Assembly (NCBI GenBank): GCA_035444405.1
Contig: DAOMOP010000181.1
Span: forward strand, 1 to 8,069
Direction of reading: 5' to 3'
Source: DAOMOP01 sp035444405
GTDB taxonomy: Bacteria > Pseudomonadota > Gammaproteobacteria > Burkholderiales > Rhodocyclaceae
DNA: 8,069 nt
Position 1 is the stretch's first letter. Each line of letters starts with the position of its first letter. The notes under the pieces were generated by a model. It made no database searches and was not told the origin of the DNA. It saw only the letters and a program-made list of their open reading frames with translations. The position numbers and the translations under genes were made by a program. Below, in pieces: positions 1 to 6,648 of this stretch.

Positions 1-600
1 GCCGCGCGCGAGCAGGCCGGCACCGTGCGCGGCTACACGAGCATCGCCGCGCCGCTCGCCGGCGTCGTCGCGGCGCGGCATGTCGAGCCGGGCGAGATGG
101 CGATGCCGGGGGCACCTCTGGTGACGATCTTCGATCCGGCCGCGATGCGTGCGGTGATCGACGTGCCGCAGGCGCGTCTCGCCGGGCTCGCCGTCGACGC
201 GCTCGCCGCGCAGGTCGAGCTCGTCGACAGCGGCCGGCGCATCGCCGCGCAGCGCGTCGCCGTGCTGCCGGCTGCCGATGCGCGCACGCACACGCTGCGC
301 CTGCGCGTGGAGCTGCCGGCCGGCGTCGAAGGTGTGGTGCCGGGCATGTTCGCGCGCGTACATCTGACCGTCGGCGAGGCCTTGCGCGTGCGTGTGCCGG
401 TCGAAGCGGTGGTGCGCCGCAGCGAGCTGACCGCCGTCTACGTCGTCGGTGCGCAAGGCCGCATCACGCTGCGCCAGATCCGCGTCGGCGAGCGTCACGC
501 CGACGGCACGATCGAGGTGCTCGCGGGTCTCGCCGGCGGCGAGGAGATCGCCCTCGATCCGGTTGCCGCCGGCATCGCCGCGCGTGCGTCGGGCCGCTGA
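1..600 (+). CDS. RND efflux periplasmic adaptor (membrane fusion protein), 3' part
   Basis: This is the C-terminal 199 residues of an HlyD/AcrA-type adaptor, which bridges an inner-membrane RND permease to an outer-membrane channel in the periplasm. The frame is open from base 1, so the true start, signal peptide, first lipoyl half and most of the coiled-coil hairpin lie upstream. The GTG at base 25 is internal. In order I see the second lipoyl half (the segment SIAAPLAGVV, then HVEPGEMAMPG and LVTIFDP, about residues 14-46), a beta-barrel region (about 50-125, containing PGMFARVHL), and a membrane-proximal domain (about 128-190, VPVEAVV onward). The TGA at 598-600 is 19 bases before the permease start, so the two are almost certainly one operon. 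The family is clear. The substrate cannot be read from this fragment. Confidence 0.9.
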   Translation, partial: AAREQAGTVRGYTSIAAPLAGVVAARHVEPGEMAMPGAPLVTIFDPAAMRAVIDVPQARLAGLAVDALAAQVELVDSGRRIAAQRVAVLPAADARTHTLRLRVELPAGVEGVVPGMFARVHLTVGEALRVRVPVEAVVRRSELTAVYVVGAQGRITLRQIRVGERHADGTIEVLAGLAGGEEIALDPVAAGIAARASGR

Positions 601-619
601 GCGGGGGCACGGCGCGCAG

Positions 620-3600
620 ATGACTACACAACTGGGCATCTCGGGGCGCATCGCGGCCGCCTTCCAGCGCAACGCGCTCACGCCGCTGCTCGCGCTGATC
701 CTGCTGCTCGCCGGCGTGTTCGCGACGTTCGTCACGCCCAAGGAGGAGGAGCCGCAGATCGACGTGACGATGGCCAACGTGCTGGTGCCGTTTCCGGGTG
801 CCTCGGCGCGCGACGTCGAGGCGCTGGTCGCGCGCCCGGCCGAGCAGGTGCTGTCGCGCATCGCCGGCGTCGAGCACGTCTATTCGGTGTCGCGCCCGGG
901 CATGGCAGTGATCACGGTGCAGTTCGAGGTCGGCGTCCCGAACCAGCAGGCACTGGTGCGCCTGTACGATACCGTGCACTCGCACAGCGACTGGCTGAGC
1001 CCGCAGCTCGGGGTCGGCGAGCCCCTGATCAAGCCCAAGGGCATCGACGACGTGCCCATCGTCAGCCTGACCTTGTGGACCGCCGACCCCGAACGCGCCG
1101 CCTTCGAGCTCGAGATCAAGCGCATCGCCGGCACGCGCGACGTCGTCACGATCGGCGGGCCCGGCCACGTCGTGCGCGTGCTGCTCGACACCGAGCGCAT
1201 GAACGCGCACGGCGTCACGGCGCAGGACATCCGCGCGGCGCTGCAGCTCGCCAACGCGTCGCAGCCGGCCGGCACGCTGACGGCCGCCAATCGTGAGGTG
1301 CTGGTGCGCACCGGCACCTACCTCGAGTCGGCCGAGGACGTGCGCCGGCTCGTCGTCGGCGTCGCGGACGCGCGCCCGGTGTTCCTGCGCGACGTCGCGC
1401 GCGTCGAGGACGGCCCGGACCAGCCCGCGCGCACCGTGTGGTTCGGCAGCGGCGCGGCCGCCGGCCAGGCCGGCATCGACGCGCGCGGCGTGTTTCCGGC
1501 GGTCACGCTGGCGGTGTCGAAAAAGCCCGGCGCGAACGCGGCCGATGTGGCCGAGCGCGTCATCGCGCGCGCGCACGCGCTCGAAGGCGCGCTGATCCCC
1601 GAGGGCGTCTCGTTCACCGTCACCCGCAACTACGGCGCCACCGCGAGCGACAAGGCCAACACGCTGATCGGCAAGCTCGCGTTCGCGACCGCGGCGGTGG
1701 TGCTGCTGGTGCTCGTCGCGCTCGGGCGGCGCGAGGCGCTGATCGTCGGCGTGGCGGTGTCGCTCACGCTCGCCGCGACGCTGTTCGCGTCGTGGGCGTG
1801 GGGCTTCACGCTCAACCGCGTCAGCCTGTTCGCGCTGATCTTCTCGATCGGCATCCTCGTCGACGACGCGATCGTGGTGGTCGAGAACATCCACCGCTGG
1901 CACACCCTCGAGCCCGACACGCCGCTGTGGCGGCTCATCCCGAAGGCCGTCGACGAGGTCGGCGGCCCGACGATACTGGCGACCTTCACGGTGATCGCGG
2001 CGCTGCTGCCGATGGCCTTCGTGACCGGCCTGATGGGGCCGTACATGAGCCCGATCCCGATCAACGCGTCGATGGGCATGTTCATCTCGCTGGCGGTCGC
2101 CTTCGTCGTGACGCCTTGGCTCGCGCTGCGGCTGCTCGGTACGGGGGGTGCCCACGGCGGAGGCGCGGCCGAGGCGCCGGACGAGGCCGTGGGCGAGGCC
2201 GTGGCCGAGGACCGCCTCACGCGCCATCTCGACGCGTTCTTCCGCCGCGTGATGACGCCGATGCTCGACGCGCGGCGCGGGGCGCGGGCGCGCCTGGCGC
2301 TGTGGCTCGCGGTGTTCGCGCTGATCGGCGCGTCGCTCGCGCTGCCGGCGATGCAGTGGGTGGTCATGAAGATGCTGCCCTTCGACAACAAGAGCGAGTT
2401 CCAGGTCGTGCTCGACATGCCGGTCGGCACGCCGGTCGAGGAGACCGCGTGCGTGCTGCGCGATATCGGCGAGCATCTGGCCGCCGTGCCCGAGGTCACC
2501 GACTGGCAGGCCTACGCCGGCACCGCGAGTCCGATCAACTTCAACGGCCTCGTGCGCCAGTACTACCTCCGGAGCGCGCCCGAGCACGGCGACGTCCAGG
2601 TCAATCTCGTCGACAAGGCGCAGCGCAGCCGCAAGAGCCACGAGATCGCGGTGGCGGTGCGCGAGGCGGTCGCCGCGATCGCGCGCGCGAACGGCGGCAA
2701 CGCGAAGCTCGTCGAGGTGCCGCCGGGCCCGCCGGTGCTCTCGCCGATCGTCGCCGAGGTCTACGGCCCCGACTACGCCGGCCAGATCGAGGTCGCGCGC
2801 CGCGTGCGCGCGGCCTTCGAGGCCACCGCCGACATCGTCGGCATCGACGACACGATCGACGAGCACGCGCCCAAGCTCGTGCTGCGCGTCGACCAGGCCA
2901 AGGCCGCGCGCATGGGTGTCGCCCAGGCCGACGTCGTCGAGGTCGTGCGGCTGGGCCTTGCCGGCGAGGCGGTCACGCCGATCCACGGCGGCGACAACAA
3001 GTACGAGATCCCGGTGCGCATCCAGCTGCCGCCCGAGCGCCAGTCCGCGGTCGACGCGGTGCTGGCGATGCAGGTGCGCGCGCGCGACGGCCGCCTGGTG
3101 TCGGTGTCCGAGCTCGTCACGGTCGAAGAGAGCGAACGCGAGCAGGTCATCTACCGCAAGGACCTCCTGCCGGTCGTGTATGTGACCGCCGACATGGGCG
3201 GGCGGCTCGATTCGCCGCTCTACGGCATGTTCGACATCCGTTCGCGGCTGAACGGACTCGCGCTCGACGGCCCGGGGCTCGCCGGCCGGCTCGGCGAATG
3301 GTTCATCCGTGCGCCGCGCGACCCGTTCGACGGCTACAGCATCAAGTGGGACGGCGAATGGCAGGTCACCTACGAGACCTTCCGCGACATGGGCGCGGCC
3401 TACGCGGTCGGCCTGCTGCTGATCTACCTGCTGGTGGTCGCGCAGTTCAGGAGCTATCTGGTGCCGCTCATCATCATGGCGCCGATCCCGCTCACCATCG
3501 TTGGCGTGATGCCGGGCCACGCGCTGGCCGGCGCGCAGTTCACCGCGACCTCGATGATCGGCATGATCGCGCTGGCCGGCATCATCGTGCGCAACTCGAT

Positions 3601-3880
3601 CCTGCTCGTCGACTTCATCAACCAGCAGGTGCGCGAGGGTATCGCGCTCGACGAGGCGGTGATCCGCGCCGCCGCGGTGCGCGCGAAGCCGATCGGGCTC
3701 ACCGCGCTGGCGGCGATGATCGGCGCCGTGTTCATCCTCGACGACCCGATCTTCAACGGGCTCGCGCTGAGCCTGATCTTCGGCGTGTTCGTGTCGACGG
3801 TGCTCACGCTGGTGGTGATTCCGGTGCTGTACTTCGCCGCGATGCGCACGCGCGTCGCACGGCTGCGCGAAGCGCTCTGA
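620..3880 (+). CDS. RND-family efflux permease (AcrB/HAE1-like)
   Basis: A 1086-residue proton-driven inner-membrane exporter, close to the usual 1000-1100 for the family. I chose the ATG at 620 because the frame becomes RND-like exactly there (amphipathic start, then TM1 at about 20-38) and it follows the adaptor stop by 19 bases. The open frame continues upstream to 449, but only as a shadow of the adaptor gene. A G-rich stretch at 603-607 is a weak ribosome site. After TM1 comes the signature PKEEEPQI (40-47). TM2-TM6 lie at about 352-505 and TM7 at about 558-580. The second periplasmic loop runs about 581-925 and TM8-TM12 about 926-1073. The TM4 proton-relay pair is D415-D416 (GILVDDAIVVVENI). 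In TM10 the position of AcrB Lys940 is R991 (GIIVRNSILLVDF). Two oddities are reported separately: a short porter helix near residue 163 and an Ala/Gly/Glu-rich loop at 507-531. The missing metal-binding signature argues against a CusA-type metal pump, but the substrate is unknown. Confidence 0.93.
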   Translation: MTTQLGISGRIAAAFQRNALTPLLALILLLAGVFATFVTPKEEEPQIDVTMANVLVPFPGASARDVEALVARPAEQVLSRIAGVEHVYSVSRPGMAVITVQFEVGVPNQQALVRLYDTVHSHSDWLSPQLGVGEPLIKPKGIDDVPIVSLTLWTADPERAAFELEIKRIAGTRDVVTIGGPGHVVRVLLDTERMNAHGVTAQDIRAALQLANASQPAGTLTAANREVLVRTGTYLESAEDVRRLVVGVADARPVFLRDVARVEDGPDQPARTVWFGSGAAAGQAGIDARGVFPAVTLAVSKKPGANAADVAERVIARAHALEGALIPEGVSFTVTRNYGATASDKANTLIGKLAFATAAVVLLVLVALGRREALIVGVAVSLTLAATLFASWAWGFTLNRVSLFALIFSIGILVDDAIVVVENIHRWHTLEPDTPLWRLIPKAVDEVGGPTILATFTVIAALLPMAFVTGLMGPYMSPIPINASMGMFISLAVAFVVTPWLALRLLGTGGAHGGGAAEAPDEAVGEAVAEDRLTRHLDAFFRRVMTPMLDARRGARARLALWLAVFALIGASLALPAMQWVVMKMLPFDNKSEFQVVLDMPVGTPVEETACVLRDIGEHLAAVPEVTDWQAYAGTASPINFNGLVRQYYLRSAPEHGDVQVNLVDKAQRSRKSHEIAVAVREAVAAIARANGGNAKLVEVPPGPPVLSPIVAEVYGPDYAGQIEVARRVRAAFEATADIVGIDDTIDEHAPKLVLRVDQAKAARMGVAQADVVEVVRLGLAGEAVTPIHGGDNKYEIPVRIQLPPERQSAVDAVLAMQVRARDGRLVSVSELVTVEESEREQVIYRKDLLPVVYVTADMGGRLDSPLYGMFDIRSRLNGLALDGPGLAGRLGEWFIRAPRDPFDGYSIKWDGEWQVTYETFRDMGAAYAVGLLLIYLLVVAQFRSYLVPLIIMAPIPLTIVGVMPGHALAGAQFTATSMIGMIALAGIIVRNSILLVDFINQQVREGIALDEAVIRAAAVRAKPIGLTALAAMIGAVFILDDPIFNGLALSLIFGVFVSTVLTLVVIPVLYFAAMRTRVARLREAL
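2183..2206 (+). repeat. 12-base tandem duplication inside the RND gene
   Basis: Two adjacent 12-base units, gaggccgtgggc and gaggccgtggcc, differ at one base and encode EAVG-EAVA in the cytoplasmic loop between TM6 and TM7. A further gag follows. The duplication preserves the frame and lies in a low-complexity linker, so it probably reflects slippage in a tolerant region. Confidence 0.6.
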
Positions 3881-3921
3881 ATGGCACGGCCGCATCCACG
3901 GCGGCGACGTGCCGCTGGCAT

Positions 3922-3951
3922 TTCGCATGCGCAGCGCGGCCACGCTAGAAT
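3922..3951 (+). promoter_or_regulatory. Candidate sigma-70 promoter for the PilZ gene
   Basis: TAGAAT at 3946-3951 matches the -10 consensus at five of six bases. TTCGCA at 3922-3927 matches the -35 at four of six, with an 18-base spacer. Transcription would begin near 3958 and leave a leader of about 27 bases before the ATG at 3985. The AT-rich -10 stands out in this GC-rich gap between the RND stop and pilZ. It suggests pilZ can be expressed independently of the pump operon, although read-through is not excluded. Confidence 0.5.
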
Positions 3952-3984
3952 GCAGGTGTCGAACCAAACCGGGAACCCGCCAGC

Positions 3985-4293
3985 ATGAACGACCGCGCCC
4001 TGCCATCCGAGCGCCGACTCGACCGTCGTATTCCGCTCGGATCGCAAGCGAGGATCCACCTGTCCCATGGAGAGGTCGTCGAGGCCGAGTGCGTGGAGCT
4101 CAGCGTGGGCGGCATGACCTTGCGCGCGGGCTACGTGCCGGGCGAATCGGAGCTGGTGACGGTGGAGGTGCCGGCGCCGGCCGGCGGCCTCGCCCGACCG
4201 CCGCTGGTCGCGCGCGTGCGGGTGCGGCGCTGTCACCAGGTGGGGCAGGGCCGGTACGAGATCGGCGTCGAGATCGTCGAGATCGTCGGATAG
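3985..4293 (+). CDS. Stand-alone PilZ-domain protein (putative c-di-GMP receptor)
   Basis: A 102-residue soluble protein made of little more than one PilZ domain, the family that binds cyclic di-GMP and passes the signal to a partner controlling motility, exopolysaccharide or adhesion. The N-terminal arginine motif is present as ERRLDRR (R10/R11 with R14/R15). The second motif, normally D/N-x-S-x-x-G, appears as E38-L-S40-V-G-G43, with Glu in place of Asp/Asn. The rest is alternating beta-strand sequence (residues 20-36, 55-62, 73-83, 90-101) that fits the PilZ barrel. The ATG at 3985 follows GGGAA at 3971-3975. There is no signal peptide or membrane segment. It ends 16 bases from the convergent dsbB stop. 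The family call is good. Ligand binding and the partner are inferred only. Confidence 0.83.
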   Translation: MNDRALPSERRLDRRIPLGSQARIHLSHGEVVEAECVELSVGGMTLRAGYVPGESELVTVEVPAPAGGLARPPLVARVRVRRCHQVGQGRYEIGVEIVEIVG

Positions 4294-4309
4294 GCCGTTT
4301 GCGCGCGTT

Positions 4310-4810
4310 TCAGGGCCGGCGGCCGCCGCGCGCGATCATCGCGAGGCCGAACAGGCCGACCGCGACGAAGGCCAGCAGCGACCAGTTCGCGATCGTCAGC
4401 CCCAGAAAGGTCCAGTCGATCGCGGCACAGTCGCCGGCGCCGCGAAAGATCATCGGCAACGCCTCGGCGACGCCGAAGCTGTCGATCAGGTATTCCAGCC
4501 CCGGGCCGCATTCGGCGATGTCGGGCGGGGAGCGCTGCAGCAGCGACTGTCGCGCGGCGACGGTGCCTCCGGCCGCGGCGAGCAGCGCCACCACCACACC
4601 GTAGACGATGCTGCCGGTGCGAGCCGGCCCGTGCAGGCCGGCGACGAGCGCGACGAGCGCGACAGCGACGAAGGCGTAGCGCTGCATGATGCACATCGGG
4701 CAGGGTTCGAGTCCGACGACGTGCTGCAGATAGAGCCCGTAGGCGAGCAGGCCCGTGCAGACGGCAAAGAGGGCGAGAAAGAGGGCGCGGGGCGAGAGAT
4801 TCGAAAGCAT
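4310..4810 (-). CDS. dsbB: Disulfide bond formation protein B (DsbB)
   Basis: An inner-membrane quinone reductase of 166 residues that reoxidises periplasmic DsbA and passes the electrons to ubiquinone. The first redox pair is C37-P-M-C40 in GLEPCPMCIMQR, followed by R44 at the place of the quinone-linked Arg48 of E. coli DsbB. The second pair is C101 and C128, about 27 apart, as in the family (C104/C130). Four membrane spans are visible at about 10-29, 44-59, 67-86 and 138-160. The GDC-x4-W-x-FLGL stretch before TM4 is typical. I chose the ATG at 4810 because the frame extends upstream to 4972 only with unrelated, non-membrane sequence, and the 166-residue length fits the family. No convincing Shine-Dalgarno site precedes it. 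It lies 171 bases downstream of the lysR stop on the same strand and has a candidate promoter of its own. Confidence 0.95.
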   Translation of the reverse strand: MLSNLSPRALFLALFAVCTGLLAYGLYLQHVVGLEPCPMCIMQRYAFVAVALVALVAGLHGPARTGSIVYGVVVALLAAAGGTVAARQSLLQRSPPDIAECGPGLEYLIDSFGVAEALPMIFRGAGDCAAIDWTFLGLTIANWSLLAFVAVGLFGLAMIARGGRRP

Positions 4811-4875
4811 CGTGTGCGGTAAGGGTCGGAAAGGGGGGGCGTCGAGCGGCTGTCGGGAGCCGCATGGGCGGGCCG

Positions 4876-4904
4876 ATTGTACGCCAGCGCGTGATCGGCT
4901 CGAA
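4876..4904 (-). promoter_or_regulatory. Candidate promoter for dsbB
   Basis: On the minus strand TACAAT (4876-4881) matches the -10 consensus at five of six bases. The hexamer 17 bases upstream, TTCGAG (4899-4904), is a poor -35. Transcription would start near 4869, leaving a leader of about 58 bases that contains a run of seven C (plus strand G, 4833-4839). Only the -10 is convincing. The placement fits dsbB being expressed separately from the upstream lysR. Confidence 0.4.
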
Positions 4905-4981
4905 GTCCTGTGAGCGCATCCGACCGTCCCTGGTTCCATCCACCGCGCCGGCCAGCACGCGAACGTCGTCACTTGCGCCCG

Positions 4982-5887
4982 TCACTGCGCCAGTGCGGCG
5001 ACGAGCATCTCGAGAAAGGCGCGCGTCTTGGCCGGCATCAGGCGCCGTCCGGGAAAGACCGCCCAGCCGGTCGCGGCCGGCAGGCACCACTCGGGCAGCA
5101 CGCGCACGAGCTCGCCGCGGCGCACGAAAGGCAGAGCATACTGATCGGGCACGGCGGTGATGCCGCAGGCGGCGCAGGCCAGTCGGATCAGCAGCTCCGG
5201 CGAGTTCGCGGTGAAGCGCGGCGGCAGCCCGAGCTCGCGCGTTTCGGCACCGCGCAGCAGCCGCCACGGCCTCGCGCCACCGCCGCGCGCGCTCAGGCAC
5301 AGCGCAGCATGTGCCGTCAGCTCGTCGGGGCTGCGCGGCGTGCCGAGCTCGCGCAGGTAGTCGGGCGCGGCATATAGACCCTCCGCAAACGTGCCGATAC
5401 GCCGTGCCGCGAGACTCGCGTCATCGGGCAGATCGCCCATGCGCAGCGCGATGTCGAAGTTCTCGCCGATCAGGTCGACACGGCGCGGCGACAGGTCGAT
5501 GTCGAGCGTGACCTGCGGATGCAGCGCGGCGAAGGCAGCCAGAAAATCGACCAGCACGGCGTTGGCGAAATCGCCCGGCATCGATACGCGCAGCTGTCCG
5601 CTCGGTCGCGCCTGGCGATGTTCGGCCAGCGCGGCGGCGGCCTCGAGCTCGGCGGCGACCTGCCGTGCGTGGCCGAGCAGGGCGTGGCCGAACTCGGTCA
5701 GCGTGAGCCGGCGCGTGGTGCGCAGCAGCAGGCGCTCGCCGAGGCGCTCCTCGAGCAGCGCGATGCGGCGCGACACCGTGGACTTGGGCAGTCCGAGGTG
5801 CTCGGCGGCGCGCGTGAAGCTGCCGTGTTCGACGACGTGCGCGAAGATGACGAGATCATTGGGATCGAGAGGCGGTGTGGCATCCAT
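4982..5887 (-). CDS. LysR-family transcriptional regulator, divergent from azoR
   Basis: A 301-residue LysR-type regulator, the normal length. The N-terminal winged helix-turn-helix covers about residues 9-67, with GSFTRAAEHLGLPKSTVSRRI as the recognition core, followed by a linker helix (about 68-92). The periplasmic-binding-protein-like effector domain begins near residue 97 (GQLRVSMPGDF) and runs to the end. Its second half contains CAAC at 238-241, an unusual CxxC at the position where many relatives have a Gly-rich AGxGI segment. Other cysteines are C197 and C268. The ATG at 5887 puts the DNA-binding domain at the expected distance from the N-terminus. The gene points away from azoR across a 106-bp gap, the classic arrangement in which a LysR protein controls its neighbour and itself. 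It most likely regulates azoR and pirin in response to a quinone, flavonoid or other electrophile; that is inference from context. Confidence 0.93.
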   Translation of the reverse strand: MDATPPLDPNDLVIFAHVVEHGSFTRAAEHLGLPKSTVSRRIALLEERLGERLLLRTTRRLTLTEFGHALLGHARQVAAELEAAAALAEHRQARPSGQLRVSMPGDFANAVLVDFLAAFAALHPQVTLDIDLSPRRVDLIGENFDIALRMGDLPDDASLAARRIGTFAEGLYAAPDYLRELGTPRSPDELTAHAALCLSARGGGARPWRLLRGAETRELGLPPRFTANSPELLIRLACAACGITAVPDQYALPFVRRGELVRVLPEWCLPAATGWAVFPGRRLMPAKTRAFLEMLVAALAQ

Positions 5888-5906
5888 CGTGACTGTTCCG
5901 TGAGCG

Positions 5907-5920
5907 GGATAATCTTATCC
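5907..5920. promoter_or_regulatory. Perfect inverted repeat, probable LysR operator
   Basis: GGATAA-TC-TTATCC is a perfect 6+6 dyad with a two-base centre, in the lysR-azoR gap. T5910 and A5922 satisfy the T-N11-A pattern of LysR-type binding sites, and the site lies 11 bases upstream of the candidate azoR -35. It is also 19 bases upstream of the lysR start on the other strand, where binding could repress lysR. The site is seen directly; its function is inferred. Confidence 0.55.
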
Positions 5921-5931
5921 GAAAACAGGTC

Positions 5932-5960
5932 TTAATCGGTCCCGGTGAAACGAATACGAT
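5932..5960 (+). promoter_or_regulatory. Candidate azoR promoter
   Basis: TTAATC (5932-5937) and TACGAT (5955-5960) are separated by 17 bases and match the sigma-70 consensus at three and four of six positions. A weak promoter placed just downstream of the inverted repeat is what an activator-dependent LysR target would look like. Transcription would start near 5967, with a leader of about 27 bases before the azoR start. Confidence 0.4.
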
Positions 5961-5993
5961 GCCTCCATCGCAACCCACCCGACGGAGAACATC

Positions 5994-6596
5994 ATGAACA
6001 TCCTGCAAATCAACGCCAGCGCCCGCCGCGAAGGCGCCCAGTCGACCCGTCTTGCCGAGCTCGTCGTCGCGCGCCTGCGCACCGAGCACCCGCAGGCCCG
6101 GCTTGTCGTGCGCGACCTCGCGGTGACGCCGCATCCGGTGCTCGACGAGGCGGCGCTGCAGGCGCTCTTCACGCCGGTCGAGGCGCGCACGCCCGCACAG
6201 GCCGCGCGCGTGGCGCTCGACGACGCGCTGATCGCCGAAGTGCAGGCGGCCGACGTGCTGGTGCTCGGCGTGCCGATGTACAACTTCGCGATCTCGGCGC
6301 AGCTCAAGAACTGGCTCGATGCGATCGCGCGGGCAAAGGTGACCTTCCGCTACACCGAAAACGGCCCGGAAGGGCTGCTGAAAGGCAAGACCGTGTATGT
6401 CGCGCTCGCGCGCGGCGGCCGCTATCGCGGCACCGAGGCCGATTCGCAGGTGCCGTACCTGAAGACGATCCTCGGCTTTCTCGGCATGACCGACGTGCGC
6501 TTCATCTACGCCGAAGGCCTGGCGATGGGACCCGAGGCGGCGCAGCAGGCGTTCGCCGAAGCCGAGGCCGAGCTCGCCGCGGCGCTGCAGGCGTAG
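5994..6596 (+). CDS. azoR: FMN-dependent NAD(P)H azoreductase / quinone reductase
   Basis: A 200-residue flavodoxin-like enzyme, the same length as E. coli AzoR. Family members use FMN and NAD(P)H for two-electron reduction of azo dyes and, probably more relevant in the cell, quinones, which protects against thiol stress. The N-terminal strand and phosphate loop read ILQINASARREGAQSTRL (FMN phosphate contacts around S9 and S17). PMYNF at 94-98 is the isoalloxazine-binding motif. The next flavin loop, SRGG in E. coli AzoR, is ARGG here (139-142). The conserved LKNWLDAIARAKVTFRY follows the PMYNF segment. The ATG at 5994 has a good ribosome site, GGAG at 5984-5987, six bases upstream. It is divergent from lysR and 52 bases upstream of pirin, with a strong hairpin between. 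The call is firm; the physiological substrate is not. Confidence 0.95.
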   Translation: MNILQINASARREGAQSTRLAELVVARLRTEHPQARLVVRDLAVTPHPVLDEAALQALFTPVEARTPAQAARVALDDALIAEVQAADVLVLGVPMYNFAISAQLKNWLDAIARAKVTFRYTENGPEGLLKGKTVYVALARGGRYRGTEADSQVPYLKTILGFLGMTDVRFIYAEGLAMGPEAAQQAFAEAEAELAAALQA

Positions 6597-6604
6597 TGCA
6601 ACCG

Positions 6605-6630
6605 GGGGGGCGCGGCGTGTCGCGCCCCCC
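6605..6630 (+). terminator. Strong GC hairpin between azoR and pirin
   Basis: The ten-base arms GGGGGGCGCG (6605-6614) and CGCGCCCCCC (6621-6630) are perfectly complementary around a six-base loop, GCGTGT. The stem starts eight bases after the azoR stop. No U-tract follows; the next bases lead into the GAGG ribosome site of pirin at 6637-6640. It is therefore not a canonical intrinsic terminator. It could cause partial termination, protect the azoR 3' end, or lower pirin expression. Confidence 0.5.
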
Positions 6631-6648
6631 GCCATCGAGGACACCGAA

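Noticed and set aside
449..619. Upstream extension of the RND permease to an ATG at 449
   Set aside because: The added 57 residues overlap the adaptor gene out of frame, are Arg/Ser-rich, and do not resemble an RND N-terminus. The ATG at 620 gives the family-like start.
3883..3913. Possible terminator after the RND gene (GGCACG ... CGTGCC)
   Set aside because: Six-base stem with a 19-base loop and no proper U-run, and it overlaps the region leading into the pilZ promoter; not distinguishable from chance in GC-rich DNA.
1438..3948. An 836-codon plus-strand open frame inside the RND gene
   Set aside because: It is Arg/Ala/Gly-rich with no recognisable motif and lies in the wrong frame of a well-supported gene.
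464..4006. A 1180-codon open frame on the minus strand across the RND permease gene
   Set aside because: It is a high-GC shadow: its translation is full of Arg, His, Asp and Gln with no domain or hydrophobic core, while the plus strand encodes an unmistakable RND permease.
4811..4972. Upstream extension of DsbB to 4972
   Set aside because: The extra 54 residues show no membrane or DsbB features and cover the likely promoter; the first family-like residue is at the ATG at 4810.
5519..5935. Plus-strand open frame opposite the lysR 5' half
   Set aside because: Low-complexity Gln/Arg/Glu-rich translation opposite a clear helix-turn-helix coding region; no ribosome site or homology-like pattern.
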